Shown here: in pieces, positions 17,487 to 26,014 of the stretch | How the letters are laid out: every line of letters begins with the position of its first letter | Numbering within the stretch: the stretch's first letter is position 1 | DNA from: Roseisolibacter agri | GTDB taxonomy: Bacteria; Gemmatimonadota; Gemmatimonadetes; Gemmatimonadales; Gemmatimonadaceae | Reading direction: 5' to 3' | Assembly (NCBI RefSeq): GCF_030159095.1 | Contig: NZ_BRXS01000006.1 | Coordinates: 496,001 to 560,000, forward strand | DNA length: 64,000 nucleotides | Position numbers and translations under genes: made by a program | The notes under the pieces: model-generated | Told to the model about the DNA's origin: nothing | What the model saw: only the letters and a program-made list of their open reading frames with translations | The model's database searches: none

Positions 17487-17891
17487 CGCTGCGACCTGGG
17501 CGGGAGTATGGAAATGCCGAAGCAATCGCTCACGTTTGTGAACGATTTCACAAGACGGCGGGGGGAAACGGCGCGAAAGATGACCGGGCTCCACAGGTGA
17601 CACAAGTGCGAACCCCTAGGGAGACTTACGGATTCGCACCTACGGAGACGTGCCCCAGTTCGTGAGCCATCGCGTGAGCGACGCCGGACGTCGGATGACC
17701 GCACAATCATGCAGGACGGGTTCGGGTCTGCGTGCAGGCACCGACACGTGGGCCGGTACATGTGCGGGCATCGCGATGCGTCACATGCAACCGGACCTGC
17801 ATGCGACACGCGAGCGGCGCTCGACGGGCGCGCGCCGCTGCGAAATGCGCGCCGCGAGCGACCGCGCAGCCCGGACGCGCGTTGGCCGACG
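17487..17891. other. Gene-free regulatory region upstream of actA
   Basis: About 400 bases with no credible gene. Besides the CRP-type operator it holds two other inverted repeats. One is gtgcgaa/ttcgcac (17606-17612 and 17633-17639), with ccctaggg inside it. The other is a 42-base element, 17753-17794, whose outer arms ccggtacatgtg/cacatgcaaccgg surround catcgcgatg. The latter may be a terminator for the amidohydrolase gene ending at 17892. A CATACT hexamer on the minus strand (17505-17510) is a possible actA -10. Confidence 0.5.
17536..17553. promoter_or_regulatory. CRP/FNR-family operator upstream of actA
   Basis: TTGTGAA-CGAT-TTCACAA is a perfect 18-base palindrome and contains TGTGA-N6-TCACA, the classic CRP-type consensus. 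Its centre is about 59 bases before the actA ATG and about 46 bases before the start predicted from the CATACT hexamer, close to an activator position. Confidence 0.7.
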
Positions 17892-18689
17892 TCAGCGCGC
17901 CGCCGATCGCGCCTGCTCGCGCGCCTGCGCGAGGATCGCGTCCCCGCCGCGCAGCGCGACCCCGCGCAGGTCGTCCGGCAGCAGCGCGAGGTTGGCCGAC
18001 GGGTTCTGCGTCAGCCGCAGCGGCCATCCGCTTCCGTGGACGAAGCGCTCCGGTCCGAGCGTGCGCAGCAGCGTCGCCAGATGGTCCTCCGGCGGCCCCC
18101 AGACCCACGAGACGTCGAAGTGGAGCCGCGCGCGCTCGTCGGGCGTGAGGGACCATGCGGTCTCCTCGATGAACTCGCGGCCCGCGGACAGGACCACGAG
18201 CTGCGGGGCGGTCGCGGCGCGGGCGAGCGCGCGGACGTGCGCCGGCGTCAGGTCCCCCGCGACGTCGAGCGGGTGGCGCTGCCGGAGATCCTCGAAGCGG
18301 ACCGGGAGGATCAGGACCAGCCCCGCCGCGGCGCAGGCCGCACCAAGGCGCGCCAGCGACGGATCGCCGGGGCCGAGCCCCCAGTGCATCGGATAGGCGC
18401 GGACGGCGGGCGCGCCGCGGTCCACGGCCTCGCGCACCCGCCGCTCCCATCCCGGCCAGTCGGGGCGGATCGTGGCCACCGGATCGAGCGTGGGGAACGG
18501 CTCGAGCGCGGCGTACAGCTCCGCGTCGCCGGGCGACGGGTCGCGCCAGAAGGCGGACGGGAGATGCGCGACCCATCCGCGCGCCACGCCCTCACGCGCC
18601 AGCACGCGCGCCAGCACCGCGGGCTCGGGGTGCGGCACGTGGCGGAACGGGTAGCCGCCGATCGCGAGATTGACGTCGACCGGGATCAT
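17892..18689 (-). CDS. Degenerate amidohydrolase-family (TIM-barrel) protein
   Basis: Protein of 265 residues, last in the six-gene operon and overlapping the preceding amidohydrolase by four bases (ATGA). It has the outline of the amidohydrolase-2 family: beta-1 'IPVDVNLAIGGYPFRHVPHP', a middle 'APAVRAYPMHWGLGPGDPSL', and a C-terminal 'GPERFVHGSGWPLRLTQNPS'. The HxH metal motif expected after beta-1 is missing (DVNLA instead of DxHxH). The catalytic Asp of the usual 'GSDWP' is replaced by Gly ('GSGWP'). It may therefore be an inactive partner of its neighbour, or use a different site. The family call is moderately sure; the loss of the metal ligands is read directly. Confidence 0.8.
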   Translation of the reverse strand: MIPVDVNLAIGGYPFRHVPHPEPAVLARVLAREGVARGWVAHLPSAFWRDPSPGDAELYAALEPFPTLDPVATIRPDWPGWERRVREAVDRGAPAVRAYPMHWGLGPGDPSLARLGAACAAAGLVLILPVRFEDLRQRHPLDVAGDLTPAHVRALARAATAPQLVVLSAGREFIEETAWSLTPDERARLHFDVSWVWGPPEDHLATLLRTLGPERFVHGSGWPLRLTQNPSANLALLPDDLRGVALRGGDAILAQAREQARSAAR

Positions 18690-19606
18690 GCGGCCTCCAG
18701 CCCCGGGAACGCGCCCGGCGGGAAGAGGCGCACCGCGTTGCGCCAGCGGATGTCGGCGATCGCCTCGGCGTCGAGGCCCACGTGGTCGAGCGCGCGCAGC
18801 TTGGCGAGCCCGGTCTCGATGGTCACATCGCACGCCCAGAGCAGCCGGCGCGGGCCCACCGCGGCGATGGCGGCGTCCAGCATCCCGCGATCGACGCCGC
18901 TGCCCGAGAGGTCCATGACGATGTTCGGAACGTCGGCCACCGCGTGGTAGCTGTGCATGTAGTCGCCGCCGCCGCCGACGTGCGCGAGGATGAAGGTCGT
19001 GCGCGGGTGCCGCGCCGCGAGCCGCGCCAGCTCCAGGCCGTCGCTCGCCTCCTGCATCGGCCAGTCGCGCCGCCGCCACTGCCAGACGTGGTGCAGGATG
19101 GGGAGCCCGCCCTCCCCTGCCCGCTCCGCGATCGGATCGACTAGCGGATCGTCGGCGCGCCGACCGGCCGAGAGCTTCACGCCGATCGCGCCGACCGCCA
19201 CGCCACGCTCGATCTCGGCCAGCGCGTGCTCCGGCGCGTTCGGGCTCACGTGCACGTAGCTGCGCACGCGGTCCGGCAGCGCGCGGTGCAGCGCGAACAT
19301 CACGTCGTTGCCGAGCACCACGTCGTCGGGCGAGGCGAAGTAGGTGGGCGACGTGTGGCCCCAGCTGCCCAGGATCGACGCGACGTGCCAGGTGATGCCG
19401 ATGCGCTCGCCCGCGCGCAGGCGCGCGGCGTTCACCGCCGCCCAGTCGCCGCGCGGCGAGTGCGGGTGGTAGAAGTGCGCGTGCACGTCGATCAGCGGCG
19501 CGGGGCCCGCGAGCGTCGCCTCGCCGCGGTCGCGCTCCACGCGCGCGACCTCCGCGAAGGCGTCGGCGGCGGCGCTCGCGGTGCGCGCGGCGATGGACTC
19601 CGTCAT
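18686..19606 (-). CDS. Metal-dependent amidohydrolase (amidohydrolase-2 family)
   Basis: Hydrolase or decarboxylase of 306 residues with a TIM-barrel fold. The metal motif 'LIDVHAHFYHP' (HxH) lies at about residues 39-50. Further family residues are 'GVKLSAG' (Lys), 'LPILHHVWQW' (His), 'TTFILAHVGGGG' (His) and 'LLWACDVTIETG' (Asp). Its last residues 'RLFPPGAFPGL' are typical of the barrel end. It overlaps the aminotransferase upstream and the degenerate amidohydrolase downstream by four bases each, so the three proteins are probably made in fixed ratio. The substrate is unknown; the operon suggests a step in breakdown of an imported compound. Confidence 0.88.
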   Translation of the reverse strand: MTESIAARTASAAADAFAEVARVERDRGEATLAGPAPLIDVHAHFYHPHSPRGDWAAVNAARLRAGERIGITWHVASILGSWGHTSPTYFASPDDVVLGNDVMFALHRALPDRVRSYVHVSPNAPEHALAEIERGVAVGAIGVKLSAGRRADDPLVDPIAERAGEGGLPILHHVWQWRRRDWPMQEASDGLELARLAARHPRTTFILAHVGGGGDYMHSYHAVADVPNIVMDLSGSGVDRGMLDAAIAAVGPRRLLWACDVTIETGLAKLRALDHVGLDAEAIADIRWRNAVRLFPPGAFPGLEAA

Positions 19607-20841
19607 CGGCCCTCCGAGTCGTCCAGCTGCCGCACCGCCGCGAAGCCGACGTGCGCCGCGCGCGCGACCGCGTCGTCGATGGTCGCGTCGTGCGCCAGCG
19701 TGGGATAGTTGTACGCGCCGCGCTTGAACAGCACGCCCGCCGCGCGCGTCGCGTCCAGGAAGCGTGCCTCGCGCCGCGTCGAGACGTCGGCGTCGCCGCC
19801 GAAGCGCAGGAACCACATCTGCGGCAAGCCCATGAGGGTCACCTCGCGCACCGCGCACTCGGCCATCGCCTCGCGCACCGTGTCGCACAGCGCCTCGCCG
19901 TGCAGGCGCAGCCGCGCGCAGACGTCCTCGCGCGCGTGGCGGTCGAGCACCGCGTGCGCGGCGGCGAGCGCGGTGGCCTCGCTCGCGAGCGTGGACGAGA
20001 TCCAGGCGCGCCGCGCGGCCGCCATCACGTCGCGCCGCCCCACGACGGCCGCGAGCGGGTAGCCGTTCGCGAGCGCCTTTCCGAAGGTCGCGAGGTCGGG
20101 GACGACGTCGCCCGCGTCGCCGGTCGCCTGGAAGCCGCCGACGTGCAGCCGGCAGCCGGTCTTCACCTCGTCGAACACGAGCACCGCGCCGCTGCGGTCG
20201 CACAGCCGGCGCGCGGCGCGCAGCCACGTCGCCGACGGCAGCCGCTCGACGACGGGCTCCAGCACGATCGCCGCGAGCCGCCCCGAGGCCGCGTCGACCG
20301 CCGCTTCCAGCGCGGGCACGTCGTCGAACGGCACGCCCACGAAGTCGGCGCTCGCGCCCGCGGTGACGCCGGGCCCCGTGCTCCACCAGTCGAGCCATCC
20401 GAAATAGCCGCTGCCGACGACGACGTCGCGTCCCGTGTACGCGCGCGCGAGCCGCACCGCGGCCGCCACCGCCTCGGCGCCGGTCTTGAGGAACAGCACG
20501 CGGTCGGCGCATGGGATGAGATCGACCAGCCGCTCGGCCAGCGTCACCTCGCTCGCGTGCGTCAGCCCGGCGACGTGTCCCGCGGCGGCCGCCTCGTGCA
20601 CGCGCTGCGTGACCTCGGGCTCCGCGTAGCCCAGCGCGACGGAGCCGAGCGCGCTCGTGAGGTCGACGAGCGTGCGGCCGTCGACCGTGGTGACGCGGCA
20701 CCCCGACGCGCGCACGTAGTGCACTGGCGCGCCCTCGTCGCTCGTGGGGCCGTAGAGCGCCATGGGGCGCTTGCTGCCGGTGGACGCGTCCGCGGCGACG
20801 ACCGCCGACGCGCGGCGGCGCCAGTCGTCCGACGCGCTCAC
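19603..20841 (-). CDS. PLP-dependent class III aminotransferase
   Basis: Enzyme of 412 residues related to glutamate-1-semialdehyde aminomutase and omega-aminotransferases. The N-terminal part contains 'YVRASGCRVTTVDGRTLVDL', then 'FLKTGAEAVAAAVRLARAYTG', the usual GSA-type phosphate-binding region. 'AVLVFDEVKTGCRLHVGG' carries the Asp that contacts the PLP ring. The PLP lysine is in 'LATFGKALANGYPLAAVVG', at about residue 253. It starts at GTG 20841, overlapping the stop of the RNA methyltransferase by four bases. It is not placed near heme genes, so a catabolic transamination is more likely than heme synthesis. Confidence 0.9.
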   Translation of the reverse strand: MSASDDWRRRASAVVAADASTGSKRPMALYGPTSDEGAPVHYVRASGCRVTTVDGRTLVDLTSALGSVALGYAEPEVTQRVHEAAAAGHVAGLTHASEVTLAERLVDLIPCADRVLFLKTGAEAVAAAVRLARAYTGRDVVVGSGYFGWLDWWSTGPGVTAGASADFVGVPFDDVPALEAAVDAASGRLAAIVLEPVVERLPSATWLRAARRLCDRSGAVLVFDEVKTGCRLHVGGFQATGDAGDVVPDLATFGKALANGYPLAAVVGRRDVMAAARRAWISSTLASEATALAAAHAVLDRHAREDVCARLRLHGEALCDTVREAMAECAVREVTLMGLPQMWFLRFGGDADVSTRREARFLDATRAAGVLFKRGAYNYPTLAHDATIDDAVARAAHVGFAAVRQLDDSEGR

Positions 20842-21617
20842 GCGTCGGGGCCCGGCTGCGGCGCCGCCGCGCCGACGCGCCGCTCGATGCGGTCGATCGT
20901 CCGCAGCACCTCGATCGCCATCGCGCGCACGAGCGTCAGCTCGCGCGCGTCGGGGTTGGCGCGGTACGCGAGCGAGCGGACGCTGCGCATCACGTGCTCG
21001 GGGTTCCGCGAGCGGAAGAAGTCCATCGCCGTGAGCGCCTGCTCCGCGCTCGCGTAGAACTGCTCGAACTCCGCGCTCGTGGGCGGCGGGGCGTGCTTGC
21101 GCGGACGCTGCAGCGTGCGCGTCGCGTCGCCCGAGGCCACGTGCAGCTCGTAGAGCGCCACGAGCACGGCCTGCGCGACGTTCAGCGACGCGTGCTCGGT
21201 GGTCGGGATGTGCACCGTCACGTGCGCGCGGTCCAGCACCTCGGCCGGCAGCCCGTCGTCCTCGCGGCCGAACATCACCGCCACCGGGCCGTCGGCCGCA
21301 TGTGCGAGCAGGTCCGTGGCCGCCTCGCGCGGATCGAGCCGTGCCCACTTGGCGGCACGCCGACGGCCCGTGAAGCCCGCGACGCGCACGCAGTCCGCGA
21401 GCGCCGAGTCGACCGTGTCGTGGTGCTCGATGCGCGCCTGGATGTCGCGCGTGTTGTGCGCGATCATCTCGATGTAGTTGTCCTCGTAGAACACCGGCCG
21501 GATCAGCCGCAGCACGCCGACGCCCATGTTCTTCATCGCGCGCACCGTCGCGGCGATGTTGATGGGCTTCTGCGGCTCGTAGAGGACGACGCGGACCTGA
21601 TCGAGGATGGACGACAT
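20838..21617 (-). CDS. SpoU/TrmH-family RNA 2'-O-methyltransferase, TrmJ-like
   Basis: Protein of 259 residues with a SpoU knot: 'VRVVLYEPQKPINIAATVRA' at the start, 'VAVMFGREDDGLPAEVLDRA' (motif 2) and 'HIPTTEHASLNVAQAVLVAL' (motif 3). The C-terminal extension of about 80 helical residues ('EFEQFYASAEQALTAMDFF') matches TrmJ, which methylates position 32 of tRNA using S-adenosylmethionine. It is unusual in being embedded in a catabolic operon: it shares one base with the heparinase stop (TGATG) and four with the aminotransferase start. The TrmJ assignment over other SpoU enzymes rests on the C-terminal extension. Confidence 0.88.
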   Translation of the reverse strand: MSSILDQVRVVLYEPQKPINIAATVRAMKNMGVGVLRLIRPVFYEDNYIEMIAHNTRDIQARIEHHDTVDSALADCVRVAGFTGRRRAAKWARLDPREAATDLLAHAADGPVAVMFGREDDGLPAEVLDRAHVTVHIPTTEHASLNVAQAVLVALYELHVASGDATRTLQRPRKHAPPPTSAEFEQFYASAEQALTAMDFFRSRNPEHVMRSVRSLAYRANPDARELTLVRAMAIEVLRTIDRIERRVGAAAPQPGPDA

Positions 21618-24412
21618 CAGCGGGCGGACGGTGGCGGCAGGACGACCGGCAGGCAGCGCGCGGCGACGTGCCGGTCGCCCTGAAGATACACGAACCCACC
21701 CGCCGCGCCGCTGAGCACGAGCTGTCCGCGCCGCCGCTCGCGCCCCGCGGGCATCTCGTTCACGAGCACGTCCACGCGCACCGTGCGTCCGGCGTCGTCC
21801 GCGTCGTCGAGCGCGAGCGCCGCGCGCGGGACCGCGATCGCCAGCGCGTAGCCAGCGTCGCCGGGCGTCCACCGTGCGTCGACGGGGATCGACGCCGCGG
21901 CGGGTGTCGTGGGGATCGCGCGCACCGTGCCGTCGCGGTCGGGCACCAGCAGCCAGCCCGCGAGCGTGCCGGCCGCGTGGAGCGCCGGCGTCGCGAGGTG
22001 CAGCTGCACGCCGTCGCCGTTCACCTCGGCCCGCTCGTTGTCGAGCGGGTTGTCGGTCCCCGCGGGTACGAACGCGGGCGGACGCCCCAGCGCGACGGTG
22101 AGCTCCACGTGCAGCGCGTCCGCATCGGCGCTGAGACAGACGGTGCCCGTGGGCCGTCCCGCCTCGGACCACGACTCCTCCGAGCGGCGGTAGTGCGCCT
22201 CGTCGAGGCTCGTGCGCCACGCGTCGCCGGCGCCGAGGACGATGGGCCCCTCCATCGCGGCGTGCACGGTCGGCTGCGGCACCAGACCCACATCGGGCGG
22301 GAATCGCGTGGGCAGCGCGAGCCGATGGCGCGTCTCGTCTCCAGCGCGATCGCGGACGCGCACCTCCCACTCGCCATCGGCGTCACCGGCCGCGGGCGGC
22401 CGGTGCTCGGTCACGCGGCCGTCGCGGCGGGTCACGACGAGCGCCTTGTCATCCGACCGCGCGACATCCGCGACGACGCCACGTGGATCGACGACGGCGA
22501 GCAGCGCGCCCTCCGCCGCGCGACGCCGCACGACATGGAAGCGGCGCGGACCCGCACCCGGCGCGCCCGGCGCCGTCGCGCGCCACAGCTCCGCGCCGTC
22601 GGGCGCAACGAGCCAGAGCGCCGCATGCGACGCCCCGCCGTCGGGAGCGCGGAGCGCGAGTCGCACAGCGGCACCCGCCGGCATCGTCGCCCGCTCGGCG
22701 CCCTCCACGAAGTCGAAGCCGTCCTCCAGCTCACCCGCGCCGATGACGATCCCGGGCTCCCACGGCAGCATGCACTCGCCGTCCACGTGGTACGGCAGGT
22801 CGAGCGTCACGACGTCATCCGCGGACCACGCCAGCCGGTCGACGACGCACGCCTCGTCGACGACGACGGTGCGCGCTCCGATGACGCCCGGCGCGACGCG
22901 CGCCGCTGCCGCGATCCCCGACAGCGTCCCGTCGTCCGCGAGCCCCAGCAGGACGCCGTCGCCGCGCGGCTGCGAGGCTCCGTCCACCAGCGGCGCCTGG
23001 TGCGCGAGCGTGCTGCGATACCAGTGCAGCGCGCGCTCGACATACGTGCCCGTCCCCATGTCGTCCAGCCAGCGCGTCGCGCGGTCGGCGACGAGCAGGT
23101 TCAGGCGGTCGGGGTGTCCGTGCCCGCCGCCCGCGTGTCCATAGTCCACTGCGACCCAGAGCCGTCCCGCGTCACGCCGGAAGACGGCCAGCCCCTGCGC
23201 GGGCAGGTGCACCGTGCCCGGCGCCCACGCCGCGGCCGCGGGACGCTCGGGGCGCGCGTGCAGCAGCGCGCGCCATCCCAGGTCCGCGCGCGACAGCGCG
23301 GTCGCGGGCTCGTTGCGCTCGCTCTCGGCGGCCGAGCGCCAGCGGCCGGTGTCGCGCCGCGGCATGTCCGCGTCGTCGTAGAGGCGGCCGAGCGCGGCGG
23401 CGAGGCGCGGGTCGTCCCCACGCGCGAGGCCCAGCTCGCACGACTCCGCGTAGCGCCACTGCCGCAGCGAGATCGCGTACTGCGAGTCGCGCCGCGACGG
23501 CAGCGTGAAGTCCGGCATCGCGACCAGGAACGGCGCGGCGAAGCCCTCGGCGAAGCGCGCGAGCAGCGGCGCGGGCACGGGCATGCGCGCGGCCTCCGCG
23601 AGCGCGACGCCGTACCAGAGGCCGCGGTGCGCGAACTGGTGGTAGTTCTCCCCCTCGTACCAGGTGCCGTCGGCGAGGAGACCGTCGCGCAGCTGCGCGA
23701 GCACGCCCGTCGGTCCGTCGAGCGCGTGCTCGGCCGCGTCGCGGTCGCCGAGCAGCAGCGAGGACGCGAGGAGCGCGGCGGCGTTCCAGACCTGCCGGTT
23801 GGAGCCCGGCTCGGGGTAGCCCGCGACGAGCGCGCGGCTCGGCGCGATCACGCGCTCGCGCAGCCGCGCGCCCAGCGCGTGCACGCGCGCCCCCTCCGCG
23901 CTCTCCAGCGCATCGAGCGCGACGCACAGCTGCAGCAGCCAGATCGACTCCAGGTACGTGCTGAAGAACGGGCGGCTGGGTCCGAGGACGTTGTCGCGGT
24001 TGGGATACTCGAGGTAGCGGTCGGCGTAGGCGTCGAGCACGTGCGCCGCGAACGCGGCCAGGCGCGGCGCGCCCACCAGCAGGTGCAGCACCGCCGCGTG
24101 CACCGCGCGCTCCGCCAGCCAGAGCTGGTGCCACATGCTCCACCAGCGGTCGTGCGCCTCGTCCCGCCACGCGGCGCCGCAGCGCGGGCAGCGGTGCACA
24201 CGCGGCGAGAACGGATCGAAGGCGAGCAGCGCGCCGTCGTTCGGGCAGCGGCCACCGGCGCGCGAGAGCCGCGCCTTGCGCGCGTCCGGCTCGGGCGCGG
24301 CGGCGAGCACGCGCTCGAGGTCCGCCGCCAGCGAGGCCGCCAGCGGCGCCAGTGGCCCGGTCGCCGCCGCGCGGCGTGCGTCGAGCGCATCCTCCGGGAT
24401 CAGCAGCGGCAT
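21617..24412 (-). CDS. Heparinase II/III-like protein with carbohydrate-binding tail
   Basis: Protein of 931 residues. Residues about 50-80 hold a small Cys cluster ('CPNDGALLAFD' and 'HRCPRCGAAW') that may bind zinc. A helical toroid domain follows ('WWSMWHQLWLAERAVHAAVL', 'YPEPGSNRQVWNAAALLASS', 'WYEGENYHQFAHRGLWYGVA'). Next is the heparinase II/III C-terminal beta domain with 'DYGHAGGGHGHPDRLNLLVA'. The last 200 residues ('AWRTSLDEAHYRRSEESW', 'VNGDGVQLHLATP') look like a family-9-type carbohydrate-binding or DOMON-like domain. The family cleaves acidic polysaccharides by beta-elimination. No signal peptide is seen, so it may act on imported oligosaccharides. It begins six bases after the binding-protein gene. 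Confidence 0.87.
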   Translation of the reverse strand: MPLLIPEDALDARRAAATGPLAPLAASLAADLERVLAAAPEPDARKARLSRAGGRCPNDGALLAFDPFSPRVHRCPRCGAAWRDEAHDRWWSMWHQLWLAERAVHAAVLHLLVGAPRLAAFAAHVLDAYADRYLEYPNRDNVLGPSRPFFSTYLESIWLLQLCVALDALESAEGARVHALGARLRERVIAPSRALVAGYPEPGSNRQVWNAAALLASSLLLGDRDAAEHALDGPTGVLAQLRDGLLADGTWYEGENYHQFAHRGLWYGVALAEAARMPVPAPLLARFAEGFAAPFLVAMPDFTLPSRRDSQYAISLRQWRYAESCELGLARGDDPRLAAALGRLYDDADMPRRDTGRWRSAAESERNEPATALSRADLGWRALLHARPERPAAAAWAPGTVHLPAQGLAVFRRDAGRLWVAVDYGHAGGGHGHPDRLNLLVADRATRWLDDMGTGTYVERALHWYRSTLAHQAPLVDGASQPRGDGVLLGLADDGTLSGIAAAARVAPGVIGARTVVVDEACVVDRLAWSADDVVTLDLPYHVDGECMLPWEPGIVIGAGELEDGFDFVEGAERATMPAGAAVRLALRAPDGGASHAALWLVAPDGAELWRATAPGAPGAGPRRFHVVRRRAAEGALLAVVDPRGVVADVARSDDKALVVTRRDGRVTEHRPPAAGDADGEWEVRVRDRAGDETRHRLALPTRFPPDVGLVPQPTVHAAMEGPIVLGAGDAWRTSLDEAHYRRSEESWSEAGRPTGTVCLSADADALHVELTVALGRPPAFVPAGTDNPLDNERAEVNGDGVQLHLATPALHAAGTLAGWLLVPDRDGTVRAIPTTPAAASIPVDARWTPGDAGYALAIAVPRAALALDDADDAGRTVRVDVLVNEMPAGRERRRGQLVLSGAAGGFVYLQGDRHVAARCLPVVLPPPSAR

Positions 24413-24418
24413 CGCTCG

Positions 24419-26008
24419 TCAGCGCGCGACGCGGTGCCAGCGCGACACGGTCGCCAGCTCTCCGCGCAGGTCCATCGTCACGCCGGCGAGCGAGCGTGCC
24501 ACCCCCTGCACTCCGCGCGAGTGGTAGAGCCACGCGACCGGCGCCTCGGCCGCGAGGATGCGCTGCGCGTCCCGCCACGCGGCCACACGCTCCTCGGAGG
24601 TCGCGGCCCGCGCCGCGCGCGCGAACGCGGCGTCGAGCGCGGGCCGATGGAAGCCCGCGTAGTCCAGCGCGCCGCCACCGGCCGACGTGGCGAACATCGC
24701 CGCGAGGTGCGACAGCGCGAGGTCGCCCGGAACGCCGGTCAGCAGCAGGTCGTACGACTTCCGCGGCGCGCGCGCGGCGGCGAGGAAGGCACCCAGCTCG
24801 CGCGTGCGGATCTCCAGGCGCACGCCGCGCGCGGCGAGGTCGGCCTGCACCAGCTGCTCGACCGCGTTGTCGCCCGAGCCGACGGTCAGCAGCTCGACCT
24901 GCAGTGGACGACCGCCGCGCGCGCGACGCCCGTCGCTCCCGCGCTTCCAACCGGCGGCGTCGAGCAGCGAGTCGGCGCGCGCCGCCTGCGGCCCGTCGGT
25001 CGCGCCCGCGATCGGCAGCGCCAACGGGTTGTCCGGCGGCACCGCGCTGGTGGCGGGGGTGGCGTAGCCCGCGAGTGCCGCCGCGACGATGCGCTTGCGG
25101 TCGAGCGCGAGCGACAGCGCCTGGCGCACGCGCACGTCGTCGAACGGCGGGCGCGTCGCGTTGAACACGAGCGCGGTCGAGAAGGTCACCGGATACGACA
25201 CGACGCGCAGCGCCGGATCGCGCGCCACCAGCGCCGCCATCGTCGGCGCGACGCCGGCGACATCGAGCTCGCCGCTCACGAGCCCCGCGAACTTGGTCGT
25301 CGGCTCGTCGACCACCGCGACCACCAGACGCCGCATGCGCGGCGCGCCCCCCATGCTTGCCGGGAAGCTCGCATTGCGCTCCAGCACCCAGCGCGCGTTG
25401 GGCGTGCGCGACACGAAGCGGAACGGCCCGTTGCCCACCGGCGTCCGCTCGAACGACGCCTGCCGCAGCGCGGCGCGCGGCTCGCGCGCCAGCAGGTGCC
25501 GCGGCACCAGCGGCAGCTCGCACAGCACGCCCGGGAGCGATGGCTGCGGTGTCGCGAAGCGCAGCACCAGCGTCGTGTCGTCCGTCGCCTGAACCCCCTC
25601 CAGCGACGTCAGGTCCGCGGCGCGCGCGAAGCCGACGGACGGATCGCGCGCGAGCGTCAGCGTGAAGGCCGCGTCGTGCGCGGTGGTCGGCGTGCCGTCG
25701 TGCCAGCGCAGCGTCGGCTCCAGCCACATGGTCAGCGTGCGGCCGCCGTCGCCCCACGCCCAGCGGCGCGCGTAGTACGGCTCGGGCGTCAGCGTCGAGT
25801 CCCACCGCACCAGCGTCACCAGCAGCGCGTGCCGCTGCAGCTGCCGCGAGAGCGGGTGCACGGTGACGAGCGGGTTCGGCGACTCGAGGTCGGCGCCCGA
25901 CGCGTACACCGCGACGTCCGCGGGGCGCGGCGCGGGCGCGCACGACGGCGCCACGAGCAGCGCGCCGAGCGCCGCACCTGTCGCGAACCTGCGTCCCGGT
26001 GCGATCAT
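24419..26008 (-). CDS. ABC importer solute-binding lipoprotein (family 5, peptide/glycan type)
   Basis: Periplasmic binding protein of 529 residues, first gene of the six-gene operon. The N-terminus has a signal ending 'LLVAPSC', a weak lipobox, so lipid anchoring is likely but not sure. Family-5 features include 'LEPTLRWHDGTPTTAHDAAF' near the front, 'VGNGPFRFVSRTPNARWVLE' and 'PFDDVRVRQALSLALDRKRI' in the middle. These proteins deliver oligopeptides, nickel or oligosaccharides to DppBC-type permeases. The permease genes diverge from its ATG with only six bases between. Neither start has a good ribosome binding site. Confidence 0.9.
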   Translation of the reverse strand: MIAPGRRFATGAALGALLVAPSCAPAPRPADVAVYASGADLESPNPLVTVHPLSRQLQRHALLVTLVRWDSTLTPEPYYARRWAWGDGGRTLTMWLEPTLRWHDGTPTTAHDAAFTLTLARDPSVGFARAADLTSLEGVQATDDTTLVLRFATPQPSLPGVLCELPLVPRHLLAREPRAALRQASFERTPVGNGPFRFVSRTPNARWVLERNASFPASMGGAPRMRRLVVAVVDEPTTKFAGLVSGELDVAGVAPTMAALVARDPALRVVSYPVTFSTALVFNATRPPFDDVRVRQALSLALDRKRIVAAALAGYATPATSAVPPDNPLALPIAGATDGPQAARADSLLDAAGWKRGSDGRRARGGRPLQVELLTVGSGDNAVEQLVQADLAARGVRLEIRTRELGAFLAAARAPRKSYDLLLTGVPGDLALSHLAAMFATSAGGGALDYAGFHRPALDAAFARAARAATSEERVAAWRDAQRILAAEAPVAWLYHSRGVQGVARSLAGVTMDLRGELATVSRWHRVAR

Positions 26009-26014
26009 CGTCGG

